This document shows positions 52,230 to 61,957 of a stretch of 64,000 nt of DNA, in pieces (within the stretch, counting starts at the first letter, position 1; the number at the start of each line of letters is the position of its first letter). Position numbers and translations under genes: made by a program. The notes beneath the pieces are model-generated. The model worked only from the letters and a program-made list of their open reading frames with translations, ran no database searches and was not told the DNA's origin. Origin of the DNA: Flavobacterium sp. ACN2 (GTDB lineage: Bacteria > Bacteroidota > Bacteroidia > Flavobacteriales > Flavobacteriaceae); assembly GCF_002303885.1 (NCBI RefSeq), contig NZ_MRCM01000014.1:103503-167502 (forward strand), in the 5' to 3' direction.

Positions 52230-53909
52230 ATGAAACAAATCAAATTTAAGTACGGATTTGCAGATACCTTGAGAGTATTTGCATTGCTGTTTTTTACGGG
52301 AGTTTCTGTTACAGCACAGAGCAAAAAACCAAATATCCTAGTGCTTTGGGGAGATGATATTGGAACTACTAATATAAGTGCTTATAGTGATGGACTTATG
52401 GGATATACTACCCCAAATATTGATCGCTTAGCCAATGAAGGTTTACGTTTTTTACATTATTATGGAGAACAGAGTTGTACAGCTGGGCGTGCAGCATTCT
52501 TAACAGGACAGCACGGTTTAAGAACTGGGCTTACAAAAGTAGGTTTTCCAGGAGCACCAATGGGAATGAGCCAGTTAGATCCTTCAGTAGGAGGAATCAT
52601 GAAAAGTTTAGGATATGTGACTGGTCAATTCGGTAAAAACCACGTAGGAGACCGAAATGAGAGTTTGCCAACCGTTAATGGTTTTGATGAATTCTTTGGA
52701 AACCTGTATCACTTAAATGCAGAGGAAGAGCCAGAATTGCCAGATTATCCAAAAGATCCAGAATATTTGAAAAAATTTGGACCACGTGGAGTCTTAAAAT
52801 GTACTGCAACAAATGCTGATGACGCTACTACCGATCCTCGTTTTGGAAGAGTTGGAAAACAAAAAATTGAAGATACTGGAGCCCTTACCAAAAAAAGAAT
52901 GGAAACTATAGATGATGAAACCTCTGCTGCAGCAATTGATTTTATCAAGAGACAAAGCGCTTCGGGAAAGCCATTTTTCTGTTGGTTTAACGCAACTCGT
53001 ATGCACCTTCGTACACACGTAAGAGCAGAACATAGAGGTAGATATACTCACGGAGATAGTGAATATATCGACGGTATGATTGAGCATGATGAAACTATTG
53101 GAAGTATCTTAAAAGCACTAGACGAGTTAGGAATTGCTGATAATACTATTGTAGTGTATTCTACAGATAATGGACCTCACATGAATACTTGGCCTGATGG
53201 TGCGATGACACCTTTCCGTTCAGAAAAAAATACGAACTGGGAGGGAGCTTTCCGTGTACCATGTATTGTACGCTGGCCAGGGCATATTAAGCCAGGAGCT
53301 GTAACTACAGAATTGATGAGTCATAATGACTGGATTCCTACATTCGCTTCAATTGCGGGAGAACCAGATATCGTTAACAAACTTTTAAAAGGTTACTCTG
53401 CAAACGGAAAAACATACAAGGTGCATCTAGATGGTTTTGATCAAAGTAAATTTTTGGAAGGGAAGACAGAAAAAAGTTTCAGAGAAAAATTCTTTTATAC
53501 AGATGATGATGGACTTTTAGTTGGTTTAAGAGAAGGGGATTATAAGTATGTTTTTGCAGAACAGCGACTAGAAGGTACAATGGGAGTTTGGGCAGAACCG
53601 TTTACAAAACTACGTTTACAAAAGATTTTCAATTTGTATCAAGATCCTTTTGAGAGAGCAGATATAACTTCTAATTCATTTTGGGAATGGCAGTTAAATC
53701 ACGTACAGTTAATGTACGGTGCAATTCAAGATGTGGTTGCATTTGCAGAGACATTTAAAGAATATCCTCCAAGATCAATTCCACCAAGTTTCTCTGCTTA
53801 TACTATTATGGAAGAAGCAATGAAAGACATCAAAGCACAAAAATATGTAGAGAAAAATGTTTTACCTAAGTTAAAAGAAGAAGAGGCAGCTTCAAAAAAG
53901 AAAAAATAA
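52230..53909 (+). CDS. Arylsulfatase (sulfatase family, formylglycine type)
   Basis: 559 residues; signal peptide ending near SVTAQS. Cys83 in SCTAGRAAF is the residue converted to formylglycine (CxAxR variant). Metal and substrate residues: GDDIG near 42, GKNHVGD, and STDNGPHMNTW near 310. A periplasmic sulfate-ester hydrolase. An anaerobic or FGE-type maturase is needed but not in the window. It heads a long same-strand cluster. The natural substrate cannot be read from sequence; no carbohydrate locus is adjacent. Confidence 0.92.
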   Translation: MKQIKFKYGFADTLRVFALLFFTGVSVTAQSKKPNILVLWGDDIGTTNISAYSDGLMGYTTPNIDRLANEGLRFLHYYGEQSCTAGRAAFLTGQHGLRTGLTKVGFPGAPMGMSQLDPSVGGIMKSLGYVTGQFGKNHVGDRNESLPTVNGFDEFFGNLYHLNAEEEPELPDYPKDPEYLKKFGPRGVLKCTATNADDATTDPRFGRVGKQKIEDTGALTKKRMETIDDETSAAAIDFIKRQSASGKPFFCWFNATRMHLRTHVRAEHRGRYTHGDSEYIDGMIEHDETIGSILKALDELGIADNTIVVYSTDNGPHMNTWPDGAMTPFRSEKNTNWEGAFRVPCIVRWPGHIKPGAVTTELMSHNDWIPTFASIAGEPDIVNKLLKGYSANGKTYKVHLDGFDQSKFLEGKTEKSFREKFFYTDDDGLLVGLREGDYKYVFAEQRLEGTMGVWAEPFTKLRLQKIFNLYQDPFERADITSNSFWEWQLNHVQLMYGAIQDVVAFAETFKEYPPRSIPPSFSAYTIMEEAMKDIKAQKYVEKNVLPKLKEEEAASKKKK

Positions 53910-53916
53910 ATAATCT

Positions 53917-53953
53917 AAAAAAAGATTCAGATTGAAAAGTCTGAATCTTTTTT
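53917..53953 (+). terminator. Hairpin between sulfatase and HAD genes
   Basis: AAAGATTCAGA and TCTGAATCTTT form an 11-bp stem with an 8-nt loop, followed by T5. It may reduce rather than stop transcription into the next gene, which starts 17 bp later. Confidence 0.7.
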
Positions 53954-53970
53954 ACTAACATAAAAACATC

Positions 53971-54993
53971 ATGAAAAAAAATATATCAATTTGGTCTTTG
54001 GTGGTTTTGTCTTTGTTTTTCTTTTCCTGTAAAAAATCAGATACTTTAACTGCTCCAACAGAAAATAAACAAACAGAAACTACCGCAAATAGCGGAGATC
54101 CATTACCAAGCTGGAATGATGGAGCTTTAAAAAAAGACATTATCGCTTACGTTGAAAAAGTAACCAAAGAAGGAAGTCCGGATTTTATTCCGGTAGAAAG
54201 TAGGATTGCAACCTTTGATAATGACGGAACTCTATGGGCAGAAAAACCATACGTACAAGAACTTTTTGCTTTTTATAAAGTAAAAAAAATGGTAGAAGCT
54301 AATCCTGCTTTAGCTCAAAAACAGCCATTTAAAGCCGTGGTTGAAAAAGACAAAACGTTTTTTGAAAAAGGAGGCGATAAAGCACTTATAGAATTGGTTG
54401 CGGCAACTCATACTGGAATGACAGAAGATGAATTTGAAGCATCAGTTAATGATTTTTTTAAAACAGCGCAATATCCTGGTAAAAATGTTCCAGTAAAACA
54501 AATCAGATATCAGCCTCAATTGGAACTTTTGAATTATTTGCGTGCAAATGGTTTCAAAACTTTCATTGTTACTGGCGGAACGGTTGAAGTTGTTAGAGCA
54601 ATATCTCAGGATTTTTACGGGATTCCAAAAGATCAGGTTGTGGGAACGTCTTTCAAATATAAATTTGATGATGCCAAAAATGCAGTTTTAAGAGAACCAG
54701 GATTAGATCATTTTAATGACAAAGAAGGAAAACCTGTTGGCATACAGCTACACATTGGTCAAAGACCTGTTTTTGCTTGCGGAAATGAAGGTGGAGCTGG
54801 CGACCTTGCCATGTTGAGATATTCTTCTGGAAGTAAATATCCATCTTTTCAGTTAATTGTAAACCATAATGACTCCATTAGAGAATACAATTATCAGGAA
54901 AAAGATAATCTTTCATTAAATACGGCAACAAAATATAAATATCATGTAATAAGCATGAAAGACGATTGGAAACAGGTTTTCGCTGATAAATAA
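53971..54993 (+). CDS. HAD-superfamily phosphatase-like lipoprotein
   Basis: 340 residues; lipobox FFSC, Cys20. HAD motifs: FDNDGTLWAE near 79 (nucleophile Asp), FIVTGGT near 191, and CGNEGGAGDLAML near 267. Exported HAD proteins of this type are presumed phosphohydrolases of the envelope; the substrate is unknown. It directly follows the sulfatase, and the pair may remove two kinds of ester group from one compound. Confidence 0.83.
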   Translation: MKKNISIWSLVVLSLFFFSCKKSDTLTAPTENKQTETTANSGDPLPSWNDGALKKDIIAYVEKVTKEGSPDFIPVESRIATFDNDGTLWAEKPYVQELFAFYKVKKMVEANPALAQKQPFKAVVEKDKTFFEKGGDKALIELVAATHTGMTEDEFEASVNDFFKTAQYPGKNVPVKQIRYQPQLELLNYLRANGFKTFIVTGGTVEVVRAISQDFYGIPKDQVVGTSFKYKFDDAKNAVLREPGLDHFNDKEGKPVGIQLHIGQRPVFACGNEGGAGDLAMLRYSSGSKYPSFQLIVNHNDSIREYNYQEKDNLSLNTATKYKYHVISMKDDWKQVFADK

Positions 54994-55032
54994 TTTGATT
55001 TTGAAAGTGATAGAACTTTTAAAAATATATTC

Positions 55033-55857
55033 ATGAAACAAAATAAGCATTTTATCGACCTTAAATTATTTTTCAGTACTCTGTTTTTTGCAATTTCACT
55101 AGGATCTTTTGCACAAGAAGAGCCAAAGCCGGGAAATAGTGCACAGGAACTCGCCGATAAAATGGCCAACCCTGTAGCAAGTTTAATTAGTGTCCCGTTG
55201 CAAAATAACCTTACTTACGGTATTGGTGCTTATAATGGATCAAAATATCAGATCAATATACAGCCGGTTGTTCCTTTTAAGTTGAGTGAAAATTTAAATT
55301 TAATTACGCGTTATATTCTTCCAGTTGTAGATCAGCAGGATGTTACGGGAGAAAACACACATGAGTTTGGTTTGAGTGATGCAACAGTCACAGCATTTTT
55401 TGCTCCTAAAACAAAGGGAATTATCTTGGGAGTTGGTCCTGCTTTTTTGGTGCCAACTGCTACAGAGAAACTTTTAGGAACAGAAAAGTTTGGAATTGGA
55501 CCCAGCGTTTTGGTCATGCATCAAGGAAAAGGACTTTCGATTGGTTTTCTAGCCAATCAAATTTGGTCTGTTGCAGGAAATGCCGACAGAGCAGATTTTA
55601 ATCAGTTTTACACGCAATTATTTCTAACACATAGTTATAAAAGCGGTGCAAGTTTAGGAATCACTTCAGAAATAACCCAAAACTGGGAAGGAAAAACGAC
55701 TCTTATTACCGTTAGCCCAAACGTTGGCGCCATTACAAAATTAGGAGGTCAGACCATGCAATTTGCTGTTATGCCTTTAATTCCGGTTGTTGGGCATTCA
55801 AGCATAAGACCAGACTGGGGATTAAGAGCGGTCGTAGCCTTTATATTTCCACAATAA
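55033..55857 (+). CDS. Outer-membrane beta-barrel-type protein, function unknown
   Basis: 274 residues; signal peptide ending near GSFAQE. After NSAQELADKMANPVASLISVPLQNNLTYGIG come repeated amphipathic strands typical of a small barrel, ending VVAFIFPQ with an aromatic near the C-terminus. Proteins with this opening are often annotated as transporters or neuromedin U-like, without proof. 39 bp after the HAD gene and 46 bp before the DUF2252 gene. Confidence 0.7.
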   Translation: MKQNKHFIDLKLFFSTLFFAISLGSFAQEEPKPGNSAQELADKMANPVASLISVPLQNNLTYGIGAYNGSKYQINIQPVVPFKLSENLNLITRYILPVVDQQDVTGENTHEFGLSDATVTAFFAPKTKGIILGVGPAFLVPTATEKLLGTEKFGIGPSVLVMHQGKGLSIGFLANQIWSVAGNADRADFNQFYTQLFLTHSYKSGASLGITSEITQNWEGKTTLITVSPNVGAITKLGGQTMQFAVMPLIPVVGHSSIRPDWGLRAVVAFIFPQ

Positions 55858-55903
55858 TAAAAGAAGTTTAAAACGGTTTTTTTAATTTTATTTATCGGAA
55901 ATT

Positions 55904-57304
55904 ATGGAAGAAGATTCAAAACATACAGCCGAAACCGTATTTAATCCGATAGCATCAAAGGCTGAACGCTATGAAAAAGGAGCTTCAATTAGAAAGAAAA
56001 TCCCTTTAGCGAAGCATGGAGAATGGAATTCTTTTAAAAACCGAAAAGATCCAGTAGATATTTTAATTCAGACCAGTGTGGGAAGGGTTGAAAGTCTTTT
56101 GCCTATTCGGTACAGAAGAATGATGGAATCTCCTTTTTCATTTTACAGAGGTGCCGCTGCTATCATGGCTGCCGACTTGGCTCACACTCTGGTATCGGGT
56201 ATAAATTTACAGCTTTGCGGTGATTGCCATTTGATGAATTTTGGCGGATTTGCAACTCCAGAACGGAAACTGGTTTTTGATATTAATGATTTTGATGAAA
56301 CTTATCCAGGACCCTGGGAATGGGATGTAAAAAGACTTGCGGCCAGTTTTGTTATCGCAGGAAGATGGCGAAAATTTTCCAATAAAAATTGTAAAGAATT
56401 TGCTTGGAATGTTGCAGACAGTTATAAACGGCACATGTTGGATTATAGTAAACTCTCAGCGCTTCAAATTTGGTATGCCGATATTGATCTGGCAGAACTG
56501 ATTGAATTAGGCCGAGACAAAGACTTTAAAGAATTTGACCAAAAGAGAATAAAAAAAGCATCAGAATATACTGCCCATGAAAAGGAGTTTGCCAAAATGA
56601 CCTATTTTGATGGAGCCAGAGCACGTATAAAAGATGATCCGCCTTTGATATTTCATCCAACCGGAGATCTTGAAAAACAAGTTGCCAAAGAAGGAGAAAT
56701 TATCCATAATAGATATTTAGAATCCCTTTCAGAAGAAAAACAAGTTTTGCTAAGCAGATATAAGCTTCATGATATAGTCATAAAAGTTGTTGGGGTTGGC
56801 AGTGTTGGAACATTGTGCGGGATTAGTTTGCTGATGTCAGCAACTGGAGAACCTATTTTTTTACAGTTTAAAGAAGCCCGGAAAAGCGTATTGGAAGGAA
56901 ATGTAAAAACAAAAGGAAAATACAGTCATCAGGGCGAACGAATTGTACTGGGACAAAAACTAATGCAATCGGCATCTGATATGTTTCTGGGCTGGACAGA
57001 CGACAGCAAAAACAAGTTCTTCTACATACGCCAGCTTAGAGATGCTAAAGTAAAACCGGTGCTAGAAGTGATGAAACCTAAAAATATGGCAGAGTACGCC
57101 AAAGCCTGCGGATGGGCACTTGCAAGGGCTCACGCACGTTCGGGAGATCCTTCGCTGATTTCAGGTTATATTGGAGATACAAACGAATTTGCTAATGCCA
57201 TTTCGGAGTTCTCAGTTTTATACGCCGATCAAAACGAATCGGATTATAATAAAATGCTGGAAGCAATAAAACATGGCAAACTGCCTATAGCTGCAGAAAT
57301 TTAA
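55904..57304 (+). CDS. DUF2252-family protein (kinase-like fold)
   Basis: 466 residues, no signal peptide. Family blocks: FYRGAAAIMAADLAH, LCGDCHLMNFGGFATPE (His-Asn loop of aminoglycoside-kinase-like proteins), FDINDFDETYPGPWEWDVKRLA (metal Asp), and a C-terminal CGWALARAHARSGD. The resemblance suggests a phosphotransferase acting in the cytoplasm; no substrate is known. It is the only non-exported enzyme in the sulfatase cluster. Confidence 0.85.
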   Translation: MEEDSKHTAETVFNPIASKAERYEKGASIRKKIPLAKHGEWNSFKNRKDPVDILIQTSVGRVESLLPIRYRRMMESPFSFYRGAAAIMAADLAHTLVSGINLQLCGDCHLMNFGGFATPERKLVFDINDFDETYPGPWEWDVKRLAASFVIAGRWRKFSNKNCKEFAWNVADSYKRHMLDYSKLSALQIWYADIDLAELIELGRDKDFKEFDQKRIKKASEYTAHEKEFAKMTYFDGARARIKDDPPLIFHPTGDLEKQVAKEGEIIHNRYLESLSEEKQVLLSRYKLHDIVIKVVGVGSVGTLCGISLLMSATGEPIFLQFKEARKSVLEGNVKTKGKYSHQGERIVLGQKLMQSASDMFLGWTDDSKNKFFYIRQLRDAKVKPVLEVMKPKNMAEYAKACGWALARAHARSGDPSLISGYIGDTNEFANAISEFSVLYADQNESDYNKMLEAIKHGKLPIAAEI

Positions 57305-57442
57305 TAAGCATCATACAGATAATGATGTAGCTGTGCAAGGTAAATAGAACTTTAAACAATCTTAAAATTTTGAACAAAATAGGTTAAAAAATGATAAAGT
57401 AAGATTTTATTTATTTAATACTGTTAATTAAATAAAATGATT

Positions 57443-57450
57443 TATCTTTG
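57443..57450 (+). promoter_or_regulatory. -7 box TATCTTTG before the DUF4136 gene
   Basis: Perfect TAnnTTTG in the 289-bp gap after the DUF2252 gene; implies a leader of about 138 nt. Nothing else is recognised in 57305-57593. Confidence 0.5.
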
Positions 57451-57593
57451 AGAGTGATCTAAGTAATTGTTTAGTAGGTCTTTGTGTCATGCTGACAATT
57501 ATTAATACATTTTTGTCCTCCGTTCAAGATTTTTACGATTTTAATACATTCGAGTTAAACTGATTTAATTATTAATTTAATAAATACCACAAC

Positions 57594-58172
57594 ATGAATA
57601 TTAAAAGAACAAGTCTTCGTATACTCCCAGTCTTATTTTTGGGTTTGTTTTACAGCTGCTCTCCAACTGTAAAAGTTACAACTGATTATGATCATTCTGC
57701 TAACTTCAGCGAATACAAAACTTTTGCGGTTTATGACTTAAAAGCGCAGCAAGGTCAAGTAAATCAGTTAAATGTTGATCGTGTTGCAAAAGCAATCCGA
57801 AATGAAATGCTTGCAAAAGGATTTACAGAATCCAGCAATCCTGATTTAAAAGTTAATGCCGTTTCTATTCTAAAAAATAAAACTCAAGTAACAGCCGATA
57901 GTAATTTTTATGGCTATGGCGGAATGTATCGTCCGTATGGATATTGGGGTGGCGGTGCTATGATGGGTGGCGGTACCACAACATTTAACTCATACGATTA
58001 TGTTGATGGATCATTAATTATAGATATCGTATCTTCAAAAACAGACAAGCTGGTTTGGCAAGGAATCGGAAATGCCGAAATTGACAGTAAACCAGACAAT
58101 CCAGAACAATTCATCAACGATGCAATCAAAAAAATATTAACTGGTTTTCCTCCGGGAGCAGTTAAAAAATAA
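57594..58172 (+). CDS. DUF4136 lipoprotein
   Basis: 192 residues; lipobox FYSC, Cys22. The mature protein opens with SPTVKVTTDYDHSANFSEYKTFAVYD, typical of DUF4136, and has a Gly/Tyr-rich centre (YGYGGMYRPYGYWGGGAMMGGG) before VDGSLIIDIVSSKTDKLVWQG. A periplasmic envelope lipoprotein of unknown function. It has its own promoter box and a terminator. Confidence 0.87.
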   Translation: MNIKRTSLRILPVLFLGLFYSCSPTVKVTTDYDHSANFSEYKTFAVYDLKAQQGQVNQLNVDRVAKAIRNEMLAKGFTESSNPDLKVNAVSILKNKTQVTADSNFYGYGGMYRPYGYWGGGAMMGGGTTTFNSYDYVDGSLIIDIVSSKTDKLVWQGIGNAEIDSKPDNPEQFINDAIKKILTGFPPGAVKK

Positions 58173-58184
58173 CTACAGCCCAAT

Positions 58185-58215
58185 ATTGTACTTGCCAAAG
58201 TCTGGCAAGTACAAT
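58185..58215 (+). terminator. Terminator after the DUF4136 gene
   Basis: ATTGTACTTGCCA and TGGCAAGTACAAT form a 13-bp perfect stem with a 5-nt loop, followed by a short T-run. Confidence 0.75.
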
Positions 58216-58302
58216 GTTTTATACTTCTGCATACGCCCCCCCATCGTATTCTATTTTTAAGATTTTAAGAAAAATAATTGTTACTAATTTAAGCTTAAAA
58301 AA

Positions 58303-59478
58303 ATGATCGATATTTTACTTTCCCTTTTCTTTTTTATAGCCACAATTGCTGGCCTGGCCACTGCAATTATGGTTTTATTTTCCAAAAAAAACTATTCAAA
58401 GAGTTTCTTTTTGGGAATGTTCTTATTGAGTCTTGCGTTGGTAAGTATCTACAATTTTTATTTGTCGGCCAATTTATTTAAAAATTTCCCAGATCTATTT
58501 ACCATCACAAAAGCGTTTATATTTTTAACCGCTCCTTGCTCATTTTTGTACGTTAGAAACATTTTATCATTAAATAAAAGTTTCAGAAAATACGACTGGC
58601 TGCATTTTGTGCCATTTGCTATTTATTTCTTTTTAACGCTCGTTGTTTATGTCGGAAGTTACACTAATATAAAAGTGGTCCACTATATTGCGGGATTAAT
58701 TAAAAATCCATTTTCTGTTTTAACACTGACGATTTGGCTTTTCTATGTCTTTTTTCAAACCATGTTGATTTTAAACTATGATCTGAAAAAATTTACAGGA
58801 AACCAATTTCATCATAATAAAGTACTTAACTGGATTAGAGTATACAATCTCATGATTTTGTTTTTATTTTCGGCACTTTTTGTACATCATTTTTTATTGC
58901 AAAAAGTAGAGGCAACAGATCTTTCGTGTTACATTCTCATTTCTTCTGTATTGTTTTTTACGGTTGGCTGGCTTTATTTCAAACCTCAAATCTTTCATGA
59001 CGAAGAAGAGTCATTCGATTTTGTTGTCGACAATACATTAATGGTAAAAACAAAAGAAACAAAGAATACGCTTCCCATTGCAAACGAACTGACTCTTGAA
59101 AAAAGAGAAGAATACCTTTTAAAATTAGATTATGAGTTAAACTCTAAAAATCTATTCTTAAAAAAAGATTTTGTAATAAGAGATTTGGCTGAAGAAACAG
59201 GAATATCGGTACATCATTTATCCAATTTGATAAATTCAGAATTTGGTCTTCATTTTCAGGATTATGTCAATCTCAAAAGGATTGAATATTTTAAAGATAA
59301 AATAAACGATCCCGAGTGGAAAGACTTATCCTTAGAAGGTATGGCTTGGGGCTCTGGTTTTAAATCCCGAACAACGTGTTTTAGAGCTTTTATAAAACAT
59401 ACAGGAAAATCTCCTTCAGAATATTTTAAAACCATACGAATAAATCCGGATCATAAAGGAGCATATTATTTTAAATAA
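58303..59478 (+). CDS. AraC-family regulator with membrane-spanning N-terminus
   Basis: 391 residues. Seven hydrophobic stretches occupy about residues 5-230. A C-terminal AraC helix-turn-helix pair (about 285-385) includes VIRDLAEETGISVHHLSNLIN and GMAWGSGFKSRTTCFRAFIKHTGKSPSEYF. It may sense a signal in the membrane and act on DNA close by. As the only regulator in the cluster it is a candidate for the sulfatase gap palindromes. This is inference. Confidence 0.87.
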   Translation: MIDILLSLFFFIATIAGLATAIMVLFSKKNYSKSFFLGMFLLSLALVSIYNFYLSANLFKNFPDLFTITKAFIFLTAPCSFLYVRNILSLNKSFRKYDWLHFVPFAIYFFLTLVVYVGSYTNIKVVHYIAGLIKNPFSVLTLTIWLFYVFFQTMLILNYDLKKFTGNQFHHNKVLNWIRVYNLMILFLFSALFVHHFLLQKVEATDLSCYILISSVLFFTVGWLYFKPQIFHDEEESFDFVVDNTLMVKTKETKNTLPIANELTLEKREEYLLKLDYELNSKNLFLKKDFVIRDLAEETGISVHHLSNLINSEFGLHFQDYVNLKRIEYFKDKINDPEWKDLSLEGMAWGSGFKSRTTCFRAFIKHTGKSPSEYFKTIRINPDHKGAYYFK

Positions 59479-59549
59479 AATTATCCCCTTCCAAAATAGC
59501 GTTGTTGACAGCGGTTGTAAAGTCTTAATTTATTTTAAAACATTTCAGC

Positions 59550-60518
59550 ATGAAGGCAAAAAAAATTTTTTCAATACAAACATTCCGATCAATATATGCA
59601 GCAATGCTTTTATTGATTTCTTTTTGTGGGAATGCTCAATTAAAAGGCGGACATATTTTGGGTGCAATGGGGCTCCAATCTGGAACTCAGGCTCCAGATA
59701 AAACATTGAGCGTCTACATTCCAGGCTATATTTATAGCGCATCTTCTTTAAGAAATGCTGACGGAGATAAAATGGGCAATCCAGATCTTACCATGTTTAT
59801 AACAGGTGCTGGAGCCAATTATGTAACCGATTTTAAAATTCTAGGAGCCAATTACGGTGCTACAATTCTGTTGGCTGGAGCGTCTAATACTATTCAAGGA
59901 AGTTATGTAGATTCTAAAAGCAGTTTTGCATTTACAGATATGTACATACAGCCCGTTCAGTTAGGCTGGCACAACAAAAGAGCCGATTTTGTATTCAGTT
60001 ACCAATTGTATATGCCAACAGGAAAATATGAACTTGGAGCTAGCGATAATAGCGGTTTAGGAATGTTTATGAATGAGTTTTCGGCAGGGACAACTTTATT
60101 CTTTAATGATAAAAAGACAATTCATTTTTCAGCTTTAGCCTCTTATGAAATCAACGGAAAAAAGAAAGACACCGATATAAAAACGGGAGACATTTTAAGT
60201 ATTGAAGGAGGTTTGGGAAAAACGTTTTATTGTATGAATGCCGAAAAAACCGCACCCAAAGGCATATTCAATGCAGGTCTGATTTATTATTTGCAATATA
60301 AAGTTTCAGACGATAAAATTCCAGTAGGAAGCATTCTGGTTGTTGAACCCGACAAAGATCGAGTTGGCGGACTAGGCGCTGAGGTAAATTACTTGCATCT
60401 TGGCTGTATGACCTCGGCAGGTTTTAGATGGATTGGCGAAGTAAATGCGGTAAATAGATTTCAGGGAAATACTTTCTTTATTACGCTGGCACACGTATTC
60501 AGTTTTAAGAAAAAATAA
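59550..60518 (+). CDS. SphA/phenol-degradation MetA-type outer-membrane protein
   Basis: 322 residues; signal peptide ending near CGNAQL. KGGHILGAMGLQSGTQAPDKTLSVYIPGYIY, then TDMYIQPVQLGWH and FVFSYQLYMPTGKYE, match the transporter-like barrel family that includes SphA. Ends in F-rich strands (AHVFSFKKK). Possibly uptake or binding of hydrophobic compounds; unproven. Located 71 bp after the membrane AraC gene. Confidence 0.75.
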   Translation: MKAKKIFSIQTFRSIYAAMLLLISFCGNAQLKGGHILGAMGLQSGTQAPDKTLSVYIPGYIYSASSLRNADGDKMGNPDLTMFITGAGANYVTDFKILGANYGATILLAGASNTIQGSYVDSKSSFAFTDMYIQPVQLGWHNKRADFVFSYQLYMPTGKYELGASDNSGLGMFMNEFSAGTTLFFNDKKTIHFSALASYEINGKKKDTDIKTGDILSIEGGLGKTFYCMNAEKTAPKGIFNAGLIYYLQYKVSDDKIPVGSILVVEPDKDRVGGLGAEVNYLHLGCMTSAGFRWIGEVNAVNRFQGNTFFITLAHVFSFKKK

Positions 60519-60575
60519 TTGCTGGAGATTTTTCTTGACGAAGTGAAAATTTAAATCTAAAACGATAAACACTGT

Positions 60576-61736
60576 ATGGAAAACAAAAAAACAACAAAAA
60601 AAAGCGTTCTGTTTTTGCTTTGTATGATAATATCGTTTAATGTTTTAAATGCACAAAAACACCATGCAGTTTTAAAAGATTCGCTAGACGGAGCTTTTGA
60701 TTTAAGCGACTTTCTTATTTATGCCAACGGATTTATAGTCGTGCCAACCATAATTACAGAGCCTGCTGTTGGAGGATTTGGGGCTGCTGTTGCACCAATT
60801 TTTCTAAAAAAACGCGCTCCTGTTATTGAAGCAGACGGAAAAAAACGATTTATAAATCCAGATATTACAGGAGGAGTCGGAATGTATACGGCTAACAAAA
60901 GCTGGATGGCTGGCGCTTTCCGTTCTGCAACCTTGGTAAAACCTAAAATTCTGTACCGGGCTTTTGCGGCTTATGGCGATATGAATTTATCCTTTTATGC
61001 CAATAACTTGCCCAATCAGAAAGATGAGGAATTTAAATTGAACTTTAAATCGACTATTTTTTATACACAATGGCTCAAACAGTTTAACAATGCCAAATGG
61101 AGTGTAGGACCTCAGTATTTGTTTTTAAACTCAAAAATAAACCTGCCCGACTTTAATCTTCCGCCGCCATTTGTAGACCCAAAAGACATAAAAAGTACGA
61201 TAAGTCAGCTTGGAGCCGCGCTCCAGTTTGACGGACGTGACAATATATTTACGCCAGATAAAGGAATACGGCTTCAGTCCGATTTTTTCTGGTCAGATAA
61301 AGCGCTAGGAAGCGATTATCAGGCGTGGCGCATCAATTTATCGGCAATTGGATATTATCCGTTGGCGAAAACCTTAATTGGCGGACTCAGGATTGAAGGA
61401 GAGCAGGCGTTGGGGAGTCCGCCTTTTTATTTAAAACCAGGAATTAATATGCGCGGAATTCCAGCCGCGAGATACATGGGAAACACCAGTATTGTGAGCG
61501 AGTTAGAATTTAGATGGGATCTCTACAGACGATGGAGCTTAATGGGTTACGGAGGTCTCGCCAGCGCCTTTAACGATTGGGATCAGGCTTTTGCCAAACC
61601 CGTTATTTACAGTTACGGAACCGGTTTTAGATATCTCATTGCCAGAAAGTTTAAACTCCGAATGGGAGTAGACGTTGCCAGAGGGCCAGAAGAGTGGGCC
61701 TACTATATTGTTTTTGGAAGCAACTGGATGCGATAG
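60576..61736 (+). CDS. BamA/TamA-like outer-membrane barrel protein
   Basis: 386 residues; signal peptide ending near LNAQKH. The barrel half contains IDG-like LQFDGRDNIFTPDKGIRLQSDFFW and GGLRIEGEQALGS, and the RGIPAARYMGNTSIVSELEFRWDL segment where the Omp85 signature lies. No POTRA domains are evident, so it is a short Omp85-type protein, perhaps a patatin-linked or stand-alone barrel. Last gene of the cluster; a terminator follows. Confidence 0.78.
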   Translation: MENKKTTKKSVLFLLCMIISFNVLNAQKHHAVLKDSLDGAFDLSDFLIYANGFIVVPTIITEPAVGGFGAAVAPIFLKKRAPVIEADGKKRFINPDITGGVGMYTANKSWMAGAFRSATLVKPKILYRAFAAYGDMNLSFYANNLPNQKDEEFKLNFKSTIFYTQWLKQFNNAKWSVGPQYLFLNSKINLPDFNLPPPFVDPKDIKSTISQLGAALQFDGRDNIFTPDKGIRLQSDFFWSDKALGSDYQAWRINLSAIGYYPLAKTLIGGLRIEGEQALGSPPFYLKPGINMRGIPAARYMGNTSIVSELEFRWDLYRRWSLMGYGGLASAFNDWDQAFAKPVIYSYGTGFRYLIARKFKLRMGVDVARGPEEWAYYIVFGSNWMR

Positions 61737-61784
61737 ATTTTGAAGCAAAAAACTTGTAAGAAGTTAATTTATAAATTAATAACC

Positions 61785-61822
61785 ACAAAAAGTCTCAATG
61801 ATACGTTATGGAGGCTTTTTGT
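61785..61822 (+). terminator. Terminator closing the sulfatase cluster
   Basis: ACAAAAAGTCTC and GGAGGCTTTTTGT pair imperfectly around AATGATACGTTAT, with a T5 run within the stem. It is about 50 bp after the BamA-like stop. Confidence 0.55.
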
Positions 61823-61957
61823 ATTAAATGCCTTAATAATTAATGCCGTTAAGAAAACATTAACAACTAAACATTACACAAATTGTATAATATTTAATTG
61901 TTTTGTAACAAATTGGAAACATTGGAGACTAATTTTGTTAAATCTTAAACATAAATT

